DNA of 64,000 nucleotides from Labrys wisconsinensis. GTDB lineage: Bacteria > Pseudomonadota > Alphaproteobacteria > Rhizobiales > Labraceae. This document shows positions 55,831 through 64,000 of this stretch, in pieces. Positions within the stretch are counted from its first letter, which is position 1, and every line of letters starts with the position of its first letter. Location of the stretch: positions 278,023 through 342,022 of the forward strand of contig NZ_JAUSVX010000009.1 of NCBI RefSeq assembly GCF_030814995.1, written 5' to 3'. The notes under the pieces were generated by a model. It had not been told where the DNA came from. It saw only the letters and a program-made list of their open reading frames with translations, and made no database searches. Made by a program: the position numbers and the translations under genes.

Positions 55831-57798
55831 CTACTTCGACTCCTGCTGGAAAAAGGCGTGCACCTTCCGGGCCGTGCGCTCGTCGATGCCCGGGCAGCCC
55901 TGCAGGTCGGCGAGGGAGGCGCGGGAGATCGCCTTCAGCGTGCCGAAATGGTGGAGCAGGGCGCGCTTCCTCTGCGGGCCGATGCCGCCGATCTCCTGCA
56001 GGCCGCCTTCGCGCATCGACTTCGAGCGCTTCTGCCGGTGCGCGCCGATGGCGAAACGGTGTGCCTCGTCGCGCAGGCGCTGCACGAAGTAGAGCACGGG
56101 GTCGCGCGGCGCCAGCTTGAACGGCGGCCGGCCCTCGATGATGAAGGTCTCGCGGCCGGCGTCGCGGTCGAGCCCCTTGGCGACGCCGACCAGCGGCACG
56201 TCCTCGATGCCGAGGTCGACCAGGGTCTCGCGGGCCACCTTGAGCTGGCCGGCGCCGCCGTCGATCAGCACCAGGTCCGGCCAGGGCGAGGCCTCGCCCT
56301 CCTTCTCCGCCCCGGTTTCGGCCCGGGGCGCTTCCTTCAGCAGGCGCGAGAAGCGCCGCTGCAGCACCTCGCGCATCATGCCGAAATCGTCGCCCGGGGT
56401 GAGCTCCTCGGACTTGATGTTGAACTTGCGGTAGCTGGTCTTCATGAAGCCGTCCGGTCCGGCGACGATCATGCCGCCGACCGCGTTGGTGCCCATGATG
56501 TGCGAGTTGTCGTAGACCTCGATCCGGTGCGGCATCTCCTCCAGCCCGAAGGCCTCGGCCACCCCTTCCAGCAGCTTGATCTGCGAGGACGATTCCGCCA
56601 GGCGCCGGCCGAGCGCCTCGCGCGCATTGGTCAGCGCCGCCTCGACGAGGTCGCGCTTCTCGCCGCGCTTGGGGCTGGAGACCTCGATGCGGTGGCCGGC
56701 CTTGAGGCTCAACGCCTGGCCGAGGAGGTCCGCCCCTTCGACATCGTGCGACAGCAGCACCAGCCGCGGCGCCGGCTTGTCGTCGTAGAACTGCGCCAGG
56801 AAGGCATCGAGCACTTCCTGCGTGGTCAAGGTCTTGTCCGCCTTGGGGAAATAGGCGCGGTTGCCCCAGTTCTGGTAGGTGCGGAAGAAGAACACCTCGA
56901 TGCAGAACTGCCCGGCCTCCTCGTGGATGGCGAAGACGTCGGCCTCCTCCACGGTCTGTGGGTTGACGCCCTGGGTCGACTGGATCGCCGAGAGCGCCGC
57001 CAGCCGGTCGCGGTAGCGGGCGGCGCGCTCGAACTCCAACTCGTCCGCCGCCGCCTGCATCTCGGCCGCCATCCGCTCCTTGATCGCCTTGGACTTGCCG
57101 GTCAGGAAGGCGCGCGCCTCGCCCACCAGCTCGCCGTAGGCCTCGGGGCCGATCTCGCCGGTGCACGGCGCCGAGCAGCGCTTGATCTGGTGCAGCAGGC
57201 AGGGGCGGGTGCGGGTCGAGAACACCGAATCGGTGCAGGAGCGCACCAAAAAGGCGCGCTCCAGCGCGTTCATGGTGCGGTTGACGGCGAGGACGCTGGC
57301 GAAGGGCCCGAAATAGTCGCCCTTGCGGGTGCGGGCGCCGCGGTGCTTGGTCAGCTGCGGCGCCGGATGGTCGCCGGTCAGGAGGATGTAGGGGAACGAC
57401 TTGTCGTCCCGCATCAGCACGTTGAAGCGCGGCTTCAGGCTCTTGATCAGGTTGGTCTCGAGCAGCAGCGCCTCGGTCTCGGTCTCGGTGGTGACGAACT
57501 CCATCGCCGCCGTTTCCGCGATCATCCGGCCGATGCGCGCCGTCGGCGCCACGCCCCTGGCATAGCTCGCCACCCGCTTCTTCAGCGAGCGTGCCTTGCC
57601 GACATAGAGCACCGCGCCTTCGGCATCGATCATGCGGTAGACGCCGGGCCCGTTCGGCAGCGTCTTCCAGAAGGCATGAATCACCGCCGCGCCGGCCCGC
57701 AGCGAGGTGGGCAGGCTGGCTTCGTCGAAGGCGAAATCAATCGCCGAGGCCGCTTCCTCGAAGCCGTCCTCGACCGTGTCGCGGGGTGAATCGATCAT
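55831..57798 (-). CDS. uvrC: Excinuclease ABC subunit C
   Basis: A 655-residue nuclease of nucleotide-excision repair. The N-terminal GIY-YIG domain has [20 protein letters not shown] (about 50-69). A cysteine cluster [23 protein letters not shown] and a UVR motif (about 225-260) follow. The C-terminal endonuclease part has DNSHIMG and [11 protein letters not shown], and a double HhH ([11 protein letters not shown]) ends it. The ATG at 57798 gives the usual length. It is convergent with nothing; hicAB lies just downstream. Confidence 0.96.
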   Translation of the reverse strand: MIDSPRDTVEDGFEEAASAIDFAFDEASLPTSLRAGAAVIHAFWKTLPNGPGVYRMIDAEGAVLYVGKARSLKKRVASYARGVAPTARIGRMIAETAAMEFVTTETETEALLLETNLIKSLKPRFNVLMRDDKSFPYILLTGDHPAPQLTKHRGARTRKGDYFGPFASVLAVNRTMNALERAFLVRSCTDSVFSTRTRPCLLHQIKRCSAPCTGEIGPEAYGELVGEARAFLTGKSKAIKERMAAEMQAAADELEFERAARYRDRLAALSAIQSTQGVNPQTVEEADVFAIHEEAGQFCIEVFFFRTYQNWGNRAYFPKADKTLTTQEVLDAFLAQFYDDKPAPRLVLLSHDVEGADLLGQALSLKAGHRIEVSSPKRGEKRDLVEAALTNAREALGRRLAESSSQIKLLEGVAEAFGLEEMPHRIEVYDNSHIMGTNAVGGMIVAGPDGFMKTSYRKFNIKSEELTPGDDFGMMREVLQRRFSRLLKEAPRAETGAEKEGEASPWPDLVLIDGGAGQLKVARETLVDLGIEDVPLVGVAKGLDRDAGRETFIIEGRPPFKLAPRDPVLYFVQRLRDEAHRFAIGAHRQKRSKSMREGGLQEIGGIGPQRKRALLHHFGTLKAISRASLADLQGCPGIDERTARKVHAFFQQESK

Positions 57799-57968
57799 GC
57801 CCGGAAGGTAATGTCTCCGCGCCGCCATGGCGAGGGGGACCGCGGCGGTGGGCAGGCCCGGCGCCGCCCGAATTCGGCGTGTTTGCGTCACAGGATTGCC
57901 ATGTCGCGCGCGCTCATTGCGACGCAAGGGGAGTGGGCGGCACATTCTGTCTTCGCGGGGAAACGCCG

Positions 57969-60077
57969 ATGACGACGATCTGGCGGGCGATCCTGGTCTT
58001 CACCGGGCTGGTCCTGTCGACCCTGCCTTCCCATGCCGCCGAGGCCGAGAAGCGCATCGCGCTCGTCATCGGCAACGCGGCCTATGCCGCCGGCGCCCTG
58101 CCGACGCCGGCCAACGATGCCGGGCTGATCGCCCAGACCCTGCAGGCCGCCGGCTTCGACGTGGTCGGCGCCCGCGACCTCGACGGCGAATCGCTGCGGC
58201 GCGCCTTCCACGACTTCCTCGACAAGGCCTCGGCCTCGGGCCCGGGCACCGTCGCCTTCGTCTATCTCGCCGGCTATGGCCTGCAGTTCCAGGGCGAGAA
58301 CTATTTCGCGCCCGTCGACGCCCGCCTGGCCCATGCTGCCGACGTGCCGGTCGAAGCCGTGCGCCTGTCCGACTATACCCGCTCGCTGGCCGGGCTCGGG
58401 CTCAAGGCCTCCGTCTTCGTCCTCGATGCGGCCCGGGCCTCGCCCTTCCTCAAGTCCGATCCGCAGCCGCTCGCCGGCGGCCTCGCCCTGGTCGACCCGG
58501 ATCCGGGCATGCTGATCGCCTTCAACGCCGCGCCCGGCACGATCGGGCCGCCGGAGACCGGCCCCTACGGTGCCTATGCCAAGGCCCTGGCCGAGATGCT
58601 GCGCCAGGGCGGCCTGGCCCTGCCCGACGTCTTCGCCCAGACACGCCTGCGGGTCGGCGAGGCCACCAAGGGCGCCGAGCTGCCCTGGGATGCGGCCAAG
58701 CTCTCGGCTCCCGTCAGCCTGTTCGACCGCGCGCCGGATGCGCCGCCCCCGCCGCAGGCCTATCAGGACGCGCCGCGCCTGCGCAGCCAGCCGATCCGCA
58801 GCTTCACGCCGGCCGACGCCTATGCCGCCGCGGTGGCGCGCGACACGTTCCAGGGCTACGAGGACTTCCTCGTCGCCTTCCCGGACGATCCGATGGCGGC
58901 GCGCGTGCGGGCCATCCTCGCCGCCCGGCGCGAGGCGATCACCTGGCGCCGAACCTGGCTCGCGGACTCGCCCCAGGCCTATTGGTCCTATCTCGACCGC
59001 TATCCCCGCGGCCCCCATGCCTGGGACGCCCGCCGGCGGCTGCGCGAGCTCAGCGCCGCCTTCGCCCCGCCGCCGACCTTCACCGCCATCGCCTATGACG
59101 TGCCGCCGCCGCCGCCGGACGAGATCGTCTATTGCGAGCGGCCTGTGCTGTTCTTCGACGATCCCGTCTGGCGCCTGCCGCCACCACCGCCCCCGCCCAT
59201 CATCTTCCTGCCGCCGCCGGTGATCATCGTGCTGGCGCCGCCGCCCCCGCCGATCATCGCCTATGTCCTGCCCGTCCCGGTATTCGTGCCGGTGCCGCGC
59301 TGGGTCGTGCCGCCGCGCTACGTGGTGCCGCCGCCGGGCAACGAGCTGTTCCGCAACATCCACGAGCGGATCGACGTCGGCGGGCCCGGCGCGGCCCATC
59401 TCACGGCCGGCCAGGTGGTCGGCGGCGTCGCCGCCGTCGGTGCCGGTGCCGCCCTGCTCAGGGTAGCGCTGCCACCCTCCATCGCCCGCAAGGCGCCGCC
59501 GGCCAATCTCGTCAACGGCAAGCCGGTGCCCGGTGGGCCGGTGCAGGGCTTCAAGCCGCTGCCCGGCGCGCCTCTGCCCGGCGCGCAGCCCCTGCCCGGG
59601 AAGGACCGCCTGCTCCCGCAGGAGGTCCTGAAGCCTGGGCCCGGCGCGCCCGACCTCAAGCGCCTCCAGGGCCAGAACCAGGTCACGCCCGACCTGAAGC
59701 GCCTGCAGGAGGGGCAGCCCGGCCAGCCGCTGGCCGGCAATCCCGCGACGCTCGAGACAAAGCCGCCGAAGGGCAGGCCGCGCAAGCCCGACCACGAGCT
59801 CGGCCAGGCGGCGGACAGGACGCTGCCGGCGACCGGGACGCCGCCGGCGGCCGACCGGCTGCGCAAGGACACCCGGGTGCAGAAGGAGACCCGGCTGCCC
59901 AAGGTCACGACGCCGCGCGAGACCCGCGACAAGCCGGTGCTGGTGCCCAGGACGACGCCCGACCTGCGGACCGAACGGCAAGTGAGGCCGCCGCGCGAGA
60001 CGGTGCGGCCGTCGCGGCCGCCGACCATCCGGCCGGAGATCCGCCGCCCCCGCTGCGAGAGGCCGCCCTGCCGGTGA
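57969..60077 (+). CDS. Caspase-fold protein with both catalytic residues replaced (pseudo-caspase)
   Basis: A 702-residue exported protein: a signal peptide (1-23, ending PSHA), then a peptidase C14/caspase domain to about residue 250 ([10 protein letters not shown], 31-40). The active His of the AGHG motif is Tyr103 (YLAGYGLQF), and the Cys of the DACR motif is Ala155 (VLDAARASP). Both dyad residues are lost, so it cannot act as a protease of this type. A long region with polyproline runs (for example PPPPPPII and PPPPDEI) and a basic, Pro/Arg/Lys-rich C-terminal tail of about 150 residues follow. It may be a scaffold or binding protein at the cell envelope. Confidence 0.82.
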   Translation: MTTIWRAILVFTGLVLSTLPSHAAEAEKRIALVIGNAAYAAGALPTPANDAGLIAQTLQAAGFDVVGARDLDGESLRRAFHDFLDKASASGPGTVAFVYLAGYGLQFQGENYFAPVDARLAHAADVPVEAVRLSDYTRSLAGLGLKASVFVLDAARASPFLKSDPQPLAGGLALVDPDPGMLIAFNAAPGTIGPPETGPYGAYAKALAEMLRQGGLALPDVFAQTRLRVGEATKGAELPWDAAKLSAPVSLFDRAPDAPPPPQAYQDAPRLRSQPIRSFTPADAYAAAVARDTFQGYEDFLVAFPDDPMAARVRAILAARREAITWRRTWLADSPQAYWSYLDRYPRGPHAWDARRRLRELSAAFAPPPTFTAIAYDVPPPPPDEIVYCERPVLFFDDPVWRLPPPPPPPIIFLPPPVIIVLAPPPPPIIAYVLPVPVFVPVPRWVVPPRYVVPPPGNELFRNIHERIDVGGPGAAHLTAGQVVGGVAAVGAGAALLRVALPPSIARKAPPANLVNGKPVPGGPVQGFKPLPGAPLPGAQPLPGKDRLLPQEVLKPGPGAPDLKRLQGQNQVTPDLKRLQEGQPGQPLAGNPATLETKPPKGRPRKPDHELGQAADRTLPATGTPPAADRLRKDTRVQKETRLPKVTTPRETRDKPVLVPRTTPDLRTERQVRPPRETVRPSRPPTIRPEIRRPRCERPPCR

Positions 60078-60181
60078 GGCCGACGCGGCCGGTGCCGGCC
60101 GCGCAACTCTGCCCGCATCGCTCCCGTAATGGCGAGGCCGGACCGCACGAGCGGTCCGGCCGAATCATCGAGGGGGACGCC

Positions 60182-60610
60182 ATGCGCGCAACACTGCTCA
60201 TCGCCGGCCTGGTCGCCGGCGCCATATCGATGTCGACCGGCGCGGCCGAGGCCGGGAAGAGCCTCTACGAGCGGCTCGGCGGTCGGCCCGCCATCGTCGC
60301 CGTGGTCGACGATTTCGTCGCCAACGTCGCCGCCGACAAGCGCATCAACGGCTTCTTCGCCAAGACCGATGCCAAGAGCTTCAAGGCCAAGCTGGTCGAC
60401 CAGCTCTGCGCCGGCACGGGCGGTCCCTGCGTCTACACCGGCAAGGACATGAAGACGGCGCACCAGGGCCGTGGCATCCACGAGGAGCATTTCGCGGCTC
60501 TGGTCGAGGATCTCGACAGGACTCTTGCCAAGTTCAAGGTGCCGGCGCGCGAGCAGAAGGAGCTCCTCGCCATCCTTGCGCCGATGAAGCCGGACATCGT
60601 CGAGAAATAG
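60182..60610 (+). CDS. Exported truncated haemoglobin, group 1 (TrHbN) type
   Basis: A 142-residue protein. Residues 1-24 look like a signal peptide (TLLIAGLVAGAISMSTGAAEA), which is unusual for the family. The globin part runs from LYERLGGRPAIVAVVDDFVA with the TrHb pattern INGFFAKTD. The conserved Tyr of the CVYTGKDMKTAH region and the heme-binding His (in GRGIHEEHF) follow. It probably works in the periplasm, perhaps in NO or oxygen handling. Confidence 0.8.
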   Translation: MRATLLIAGLVAGAISMSTGAAEAGKSLYERLGGRPAIVAVVDDFVANVAADKRINGFFAKTDAKSFKAKLVDQLCAGTGGPCVYTGKDMKTAHQGRGIHEEHFAALVEDLDRTLAKFKVPAREQKELLAILAPMKPDIVEK

Positions 60611-60619
60611 GCCGGTCTC

Positions 60620-61369
60620 TCAGGCCCAGGCCAGGTGCTGGCCGCCGTCCACCGCCAGCATCTGGCCGGTGACGCTGCGGGCATGGGCGAGATAGACCAC
60701 CGCCTGCGCGATGTCCTCCAGCGAGCTGCCGTGGCCGAGCGGCGTTCCCGCCGCCTCGCGTTCGAAATCGGCCTCGGTCTGGCGGGTGTTCTGCACGGTC
60801 GGCCCCGGGCCGATGCCGTTGACGCGAATGCGGGGCGCCAGCGCCTGGGCGATGGTCTGCGTCGCGGTGTGGAGGCCGGCCTTGCTGAGATAATAGGATA
60901 CGTAGTCCGGCCGGGGATGCAGCACCCGCTGGTCGATCAGGTTGACGATCGAGGGGTCGGCGGCCTCGGCCGGCACCTGGCGGGCGAAGGCCTCCGACAG
61001 GAAGACCGGCGCCCGCAGGTTGATCGCCATGGTGCGGTCGAAAGCCGCCACGTCCAGCGCGCCGATCTCGTCCGGCTCGAACTCCGAGGCGCTGTTGACC
61101 AGCAGCGTCAGCGGCCCGACGGCAGCGGCGGCCTGCGGCACCAGGGCCGCGACCGCCGCGGCATCGGCCAGATCGGCCGCGACCACGCCCGCCCTCCCGC
61201 CTCCGGCGGCGATCGCCTCGGCCAGCGCCTGCGCCTCGCGCCGCGAGCGGTTGCAATGCAGCGCCACGGCATAGCCGTCGGCCGCCAGCGCCAGCGCGAC
61301 AGCGCGGCCGATGCGCCGGGCCGCGCCCGTGACCAGCGCGCCGCCGCGCCGCTGCGAATATGCCGCCAT
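60620..61369 (-). CDS. SDR-family, FolM/pteridine-reductase-like
   Basis: A 249-residue SDR. VTGAARRIGRAVALALAADG (about 12-31) is the NADP motif. VNSASEFEPDE replaces NNAG. IVNLIDQRVLHPRPDYVSYY holds the catalytic Tyr, and SKAGL the Lys. The tail GQMLAVDGGQHLAW is a hallmark of alphaproteobacterial FolM-like proteins, related to dihydromonapterin/pteridine reductases. The true substrate is uncertain. It is convergent with the haemoglobin gene and divergent from the outer-membrane gene. Confidence 0.85.
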   Translation of the reverse strand: MAAYSQRRGGALVTGAARRIGRAVALALAADGYAVALHCNRSRREAQALAEAIAAGGGRAGVVAADLADAAAVAALVPQAAAAVGPLTLLVNSASEFEPDEIGALDVAAFDRTMAINLRAPVFLSEAFARQVPAEAADPSIVNLIDQRVLHPRPDYVSYYLSKAGLHTATQTIAQALAPRIRVNGIGPGPTVQNTRQTEADFEREAAGTPLGHGSSLEDIAQAVVYLAHARSVTGQMLAVDGGQHLAWA

Positions 61370-61507
61370 GATCCCTCGCTTCCGCCACGCCGGCCCGCTT
61401 CGACCTGTCATGGAGATGGTGCGCGCCGGCAAGCGTTAACCGCCGGAGGCGGCCGTATACGATCGATTCACACTGAACGAAAGATGACCGGCGATCTCGG
61501 CAGGCTC

Positions 61508-61521
61508 TTAACGCTCGTTAA
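61508..61521. promoter_or_regulatory. TTAACG palindrome upstream of the outer-membrane gene
   Basis: The perfect palindrome TTAACG-CT-CGTTAA lies 62 bp before the barrel gene start. It resembles the CtrA target TTAA-N7-TTAA but has N6, so CtrA control is doubtful. Confidence 0.35.
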
Positions 61522-61582
61522 CGATTACGGCCTATCGATCACGACTTGTAACGGTCGGAAACAATCGCCGAGGTCCCCGGGC

Positions 61583-62218
61583 ATGCCGCTTCGCCTGCGC
61601 CAATCCGCAACCATCCTCGCCGTCTCGGCGGGGCTGGCCGGATCGTGCCCGGCGGGCGTTGCCGCTGCAGCCGAGCTCGCCCCGCTCGAGCCCTATGACG
61701 GGCAGACCGTGTCCGATGCCGTCTATGACTGGACGGGCTTCTATGTCGGCGCGCATGGCGGCTATGGCTGGGCCTCGGCCGGCGCGGCCGATCTCGGCGG
61801 TGTCCTCGGCGGCATGCAGCTCGGCTATGTCGTCCAGTCCGGCTCCTTCGCCGCCGGCATCGAGGGCGACATCGCCGGGACCGGCATCGACAAGCCGGGC
61901 AGCGGCCGCTCGCTCGACTGGCTCGGCTCGGCCCGGCTGCGGGCCGGCTTCGTCTTCAACCAGTATTTCGTCTACGGGACCGGCGGATTCGGCTTCGGCA
62001 ACATCGCGCTGCCGGACGGCGCCGCCCCGGACGATCGCTGGAACGCCGGCTGGGTGGCCGGCATCGGCGCGGAAGTGGCCCTCAGCCGCAACTGGACGGC
62101 CCGGATCGAGGCCTTCCACTACGATCTCGGCCGCGCCGACTACGAGCTTGCGGGCGCCACCGCCTCCTTCGCCCTCACCGGCACGCTCGTGCGCGCCGGC
62201 GTCAATTATCGATTCTGA
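61583..62218 (+). CDS. Outer-membrane beta-barrel (Omp31-like)
   Basis: A 211-residue protein: signal peptide (about 1-30, ending GVAAAAE), then YDWTGFYVGAHGGYGWASAG (about 49-68), typical of rhizobial Omp25/Omp31 barrels. Alternating hydrophobic strands lead to the C-terminal LVRAGVNYRF. It is an integral outer-membrane protein. An earlier ATG in the same frame is possible, but the signal peptide supports 61583. Confidence 0.85.
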   Translation: MPLRLRQSATILAVSAGLAGSCPAGVAAAAELAPLEPYDGQTVSDAVYDWTGFYVGAHGGYGWASAGAADLGGVLGGMQLGYVVQSGSFAAGIEGDIAGTGIDKPGSGRSLDWLGSARLRAGFVFNQYFVYGTGGFGFGNIALPDGAAPDDRWNAGWVAGIGAEVALSRNWTARIEAFHYDLGRADYELAGATASFALTGTLVRAGVNYRF

Positions 62219-62530
62219 GGAGATTCGAGACGCCTCAGATCGAAATATCCGTACTTCTCGCATAGCTGCTATGCAATGAATCCGTAAGAATGGGTTAAGT
62301 AATTTCCCGTTTCAGTACATCCTGAGAAAGACATTGTTCTGCCTCAACCCTTAAACGATCAAAGCAAACAGGAATTCCGGCAACATCCCGTCACAATCTT
62401 GCCTCTTTGCACAGACACCTTGTGTCGTGAGCGCTACAGACTTCCAAGCGCCAACGGTTTACACAAGGACCATCCGAAGACGGGCACGAACCAGCCCGTC
62501 GAGATCGAGTACCGAGTACAGGAGACCATC
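62219..62530. other. Intergenic region between two barrel genes
   Basis: About 310 bp, relatively A+T-rich in its first half. It must hold the promoter of the second barrel gene. I see no gene or clear hairpin. Confidence 0.45.
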
Positions 62531-63178
62531 ATGAAGAAGCTTCTTCTCGCCACCGCCGCCGTCCTTGGCCTGGCGGGACCCGCCATGGCCGCTGACCTCG
62601 CGCCGAACTACAGCGAGCCGGCGGCGCCTGCGCCCTATATCGCGCCGGCGGGCTTCAACTGGACCGGCTTCTACGCCGGTATCAACGCCGGCTACGGCTT
62701 TTCCGGCGATTTCGGCTCGGCCACCGGCCGGCGCCTGAACGATGCGAAGGGCTTCGTCGGCGGCGGCCAGGTCGGCTTCAACTACCAGATCGACCCGGTG
62801 GTGGTCGGCATCGAAGGCGAACTCGACTATTCCGACCAGAAGGACAGCTTCGCCGGCTCGCGCGCCAACCTCAACTGGCGCGGCTCGCTCACCCCGCGCC
62901 TCGGCTTCACCATGGACCGCTTCCTGCCCTACGTGAAGGCAGGTCTGGCCTTCGGCGAAACCGATCTGAAGGTGGCGGGCGTCGGCTCGGACAGCAACAC
63001 GCTGGTCGGCTGGACCGCGGGCGCCGGCATCGAATATGCCGTCACCGACAACATCTCGGTGCGCGGCGAGTACAACTACACCGACCTGAGCAAGGACACG
63101 TTCAACATCGGCGGCGCGGCGGTCAAGACCGGCTTCCGCGGCAGCGATGTCAAGGCCGGCCTGAACTACAAGTTCTGA
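62531..63178 (+). CDS. Outer-membrane beta-barrel (Omp31/RopB-like)
   Basis: A 215-residue barrel. The signal peptide MKKLLLATAAVLGLAGPAMAA is followed by a proline-rich spacer and NWTGFYAGINAGYGFSGDFG (about 43-62). Strands run to the C-terminal DVKAGLNYKF. It is an abundant type of envelope protein in Hyphomicrobiales. It starts after a GGAGACC site and is followed by a strong terminator. Confidence 0.9.
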   Translation: MKKLLLATAAVLGLAGPAMAADLAPNYSEPAAPAPYIAPAGFNWTGFYAGINAGYGFSGDFGSATGRRLNDAKGFVGGGQVGFNYQIDPVVVGIEGELDYSDQKDSFAGSRANLNWRGSLTPRLGFTMDRFLPYVKAGLAFGETDLKVAGVGSDSNTLVGWTAGAGIEYAVTDNISVRGEYNYTDLSKDTFNIGGAAVKTGFRGSDVKAGLNYKF

Positions 63179-63199
63179 TCGGCAGCGGTCCCGATGCGG

Positions 63200-63227
63200 A
63201 AAGGCCCGGCTTCACGCCGGGCCTTTT
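63200..63227 (+). terminator. Rho-independent terminator of the barrel gene
   Basis: The stem AAAGGCCCGGC / GCCGGGCCTTTT with loop TTCAC is followed by TGCTTGT. It lies 22 bp after the stop codon. The group II intron begins just behind it. Confidence 0.88.
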
Positions 63228-63231
63228 GCTT

Positions 63232-64000
63232 GTGCGCCCAGCATGGGCGCACTCTTGCGGGTGAGAGTCCCGCCGTGAGCTGGTCACAGCGAGCGAAGAG
63301 AAGCGCAACTGCGAGAGGGCGACCGATCGTGGAGAGGAAGCGTGGATCGAAGCTGCGGGCCGATGAACAAGAACCGGATAGAAGGCGACGCCGACAGGGC
63401 GAGCGGGCAAGAAACCGCGAAGCTCTCGTGACCAAGGGTCGGCGGCGTAAATCCGGCGGTCGTGCAGCGAAGGAGTGCGTTCTTACCTGGGGAGATCTCG
63501 CCTCATGCCTGAAAGGGCGACGATGGCCGTGAGGCCGGCGGAGCGAGAAGTCAGCAGAGGCCGTAGTAGCCGGCGACGGCGAAGGGCCGAACGAGGAGGA
63601 GAGCGCGTTCACCGTGTCGCTTGGGCTCACCTGCATCAGAAGTCCGATGGATTGGCATCGGAGCACGCCATGACCGGGAGAGGTGAAGCCGCTCCTGGCG
63701 CGGTTTCGTGTGATGAAGCGGGTCTGGCGCGGCAGGGACGGAACGGCTCGGGGCAAGGCCTGCTGGAGCAGGCGCTTGCGCGCGACAACCTGCTCCGAGC
63801 CTGGAAGCAGGTTGCGGGGAACGGCGGCAGTGCCGGCATCGACGGATTGTCGATTGCGGCGACGCGGGAGCGTCTCAAGACCCACTGGCCTGCGATCCGG
63901 GCGGGGATCCTGGACGGCAGCTACCGGCCCTTGCCGGTGCGGCGCGTCCTGATTCCCAAGCCGGATGGCGGGGAGCGGGAACTGGGGATACCCACGGTGA
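63232..64000 (+). mobile_element. Group II intron, 5' part (truncated by the window edge)
   Basis: The intron starts with the consensus GTGCG at 63232 (GTGCGCCCAGCATGGGCGCA forms a domain I stem), followed by GCGGGTGAGAGTCCCGCC and an RNA-rich 5' part of about 440 bp. The reverse transcriptase frame then begins. It is inserted a few bases 3' of a terminator hairpin, the usual target of bacterial class C group II introns. Domain V, the 3' end and the rest of the protein lie outside the window. Confidence 0.85.
63670..64000 (+). CDS. ltrA: Group II intron reverse transcriptase/maturase (partial)
   Basis: The frame is open from ATG 63670 to the end of the window (110 codons). LLEQALARDNLLRAWKQVAG (about 31-50) is the RT-0 start, GSAGIDGLSIAATRERLKTH follows, and LIPKPDGGERELGIPTV at the end is RT domain 1, where LDRLIQQA would continue. 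With the intron RNA it makes up the retromobile ribonucleoprotein. C-terminal X and En domains are not in view. Confidence 0.88.
   Translation, partial: MTGRGEAAPGAVSCDEAGLARQGRNGSGQGLLEQALARDNLLRAWKQVAGNGGSAGIDGLSIAATRERLKTHWPAIRAGILDGSYRPLPVRRVLIPKPDGGERELGIPTV

Noticed and set aside
61508..61521. CtrA-binding site
   Set aside because: The TTAA halves are spaced by six, not seven, bases; kept only as an unassigned palindrome.

Overview
The window is a 64 kb piece of a high-G+C alphaproteobacterial chromosome. Gene content points to the Hyphomicrobiales (Rhizobiales): Omp31-type beta-barrels, a GlpSTPQV-like polyol ABC system, an EryA-like FGGY kinase, alphaproteobacterial REP palindromes and a FolM-like SDR. 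I cannot fix the genus. Nearly all genes are tightly packed. Patches of visibly lower G+C (about 1740-2180, 35570-36500, 51960-52350, 54660-55800) coincide with orphan, toxin-antitoxin or mobile-type genes.

Layout. 1-7.2 kb: the N-terminal part of an RTX-type repeat protein, a BKACE (DUF849) enzyme, a lipoprotein, an SDR gene divergent from an ArsR regulator with a palindromic operator between them, a nucleoside phosphorylase, an M50-like membrane protein and a cupin. 7.6-21.3 kb: a complete-looking phenylacetate (paa) degradation locus. The + strand carries paaG-paaI-paaK-tetR(paaR). The - strand carries paaABCDE, an extra PaaA-like ferritin protein, paaZ, a fused crotonase/3-hydroxyacyl-CoA dehydrogenase and paaX. 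The thiolase gene paaJ survives only as a 50-residue remnant with an internal deletion. Two near-identical 20-bp elements precede the two main paa transcripts and are the best candidates for PaaR operators. 21.4-24.4 kb: a DUF1932 reductase, then the glutathione-dependent formaldehyde oxidation pair (fghA, adhC). 24.6-26.3 kb: ettA. 26.6-34.2 kb: a Dpp/Opp-type ABC importer with a DapA-like lyase and a FadR-type regulator.

34.3-38.5 kb: an SDR, a ComJ-like protein beside a HigA-like antitoxin, and a LysR/quinone-oxidoreductase pair. 38.7-49.2 kb: a SorC-regulated carbohydrate or polyol operon. It has a Tat-type binding protein, two permeases, two non-identical ATPases with complementary active-site substitutions, an EryA-like kinase, a 2-hydroxyacid dehydrogenase and a class II aldolase. 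49.3-52 kb: an orphan DppC-like membrane protein, a RAYT transposase with a 193-bp tandem duplication of its 3' end, and a FadR regulator. 52.6-55.8 kb: an autotransporter with a propeller-like passenger, a hypothetical gene and hicAB. 55.8-63.2 kb: uvrC, a catalytically dead caspase-like protein, an exported truncated haemoglobin, a FolM-like SDR and two outer-membrane beta-barrels. A group II intron begins directly after the terminator of the second barrel gene and runs off the end of the window.

How the genes work together. PaaK activates phenylacetate, PaaABCDE epoxidises it, PaaG isomerises the epoxide, and PaaZ opens and oxidises the ring. The fused hydratase/dehydrogenase probably does the PaaF and PaaH steps. 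The two thiolase steps must come from elsewhere. The SorC operon imports a small sugar or polyol, phosphorylates it, and probably oxidises and cleaves the product.
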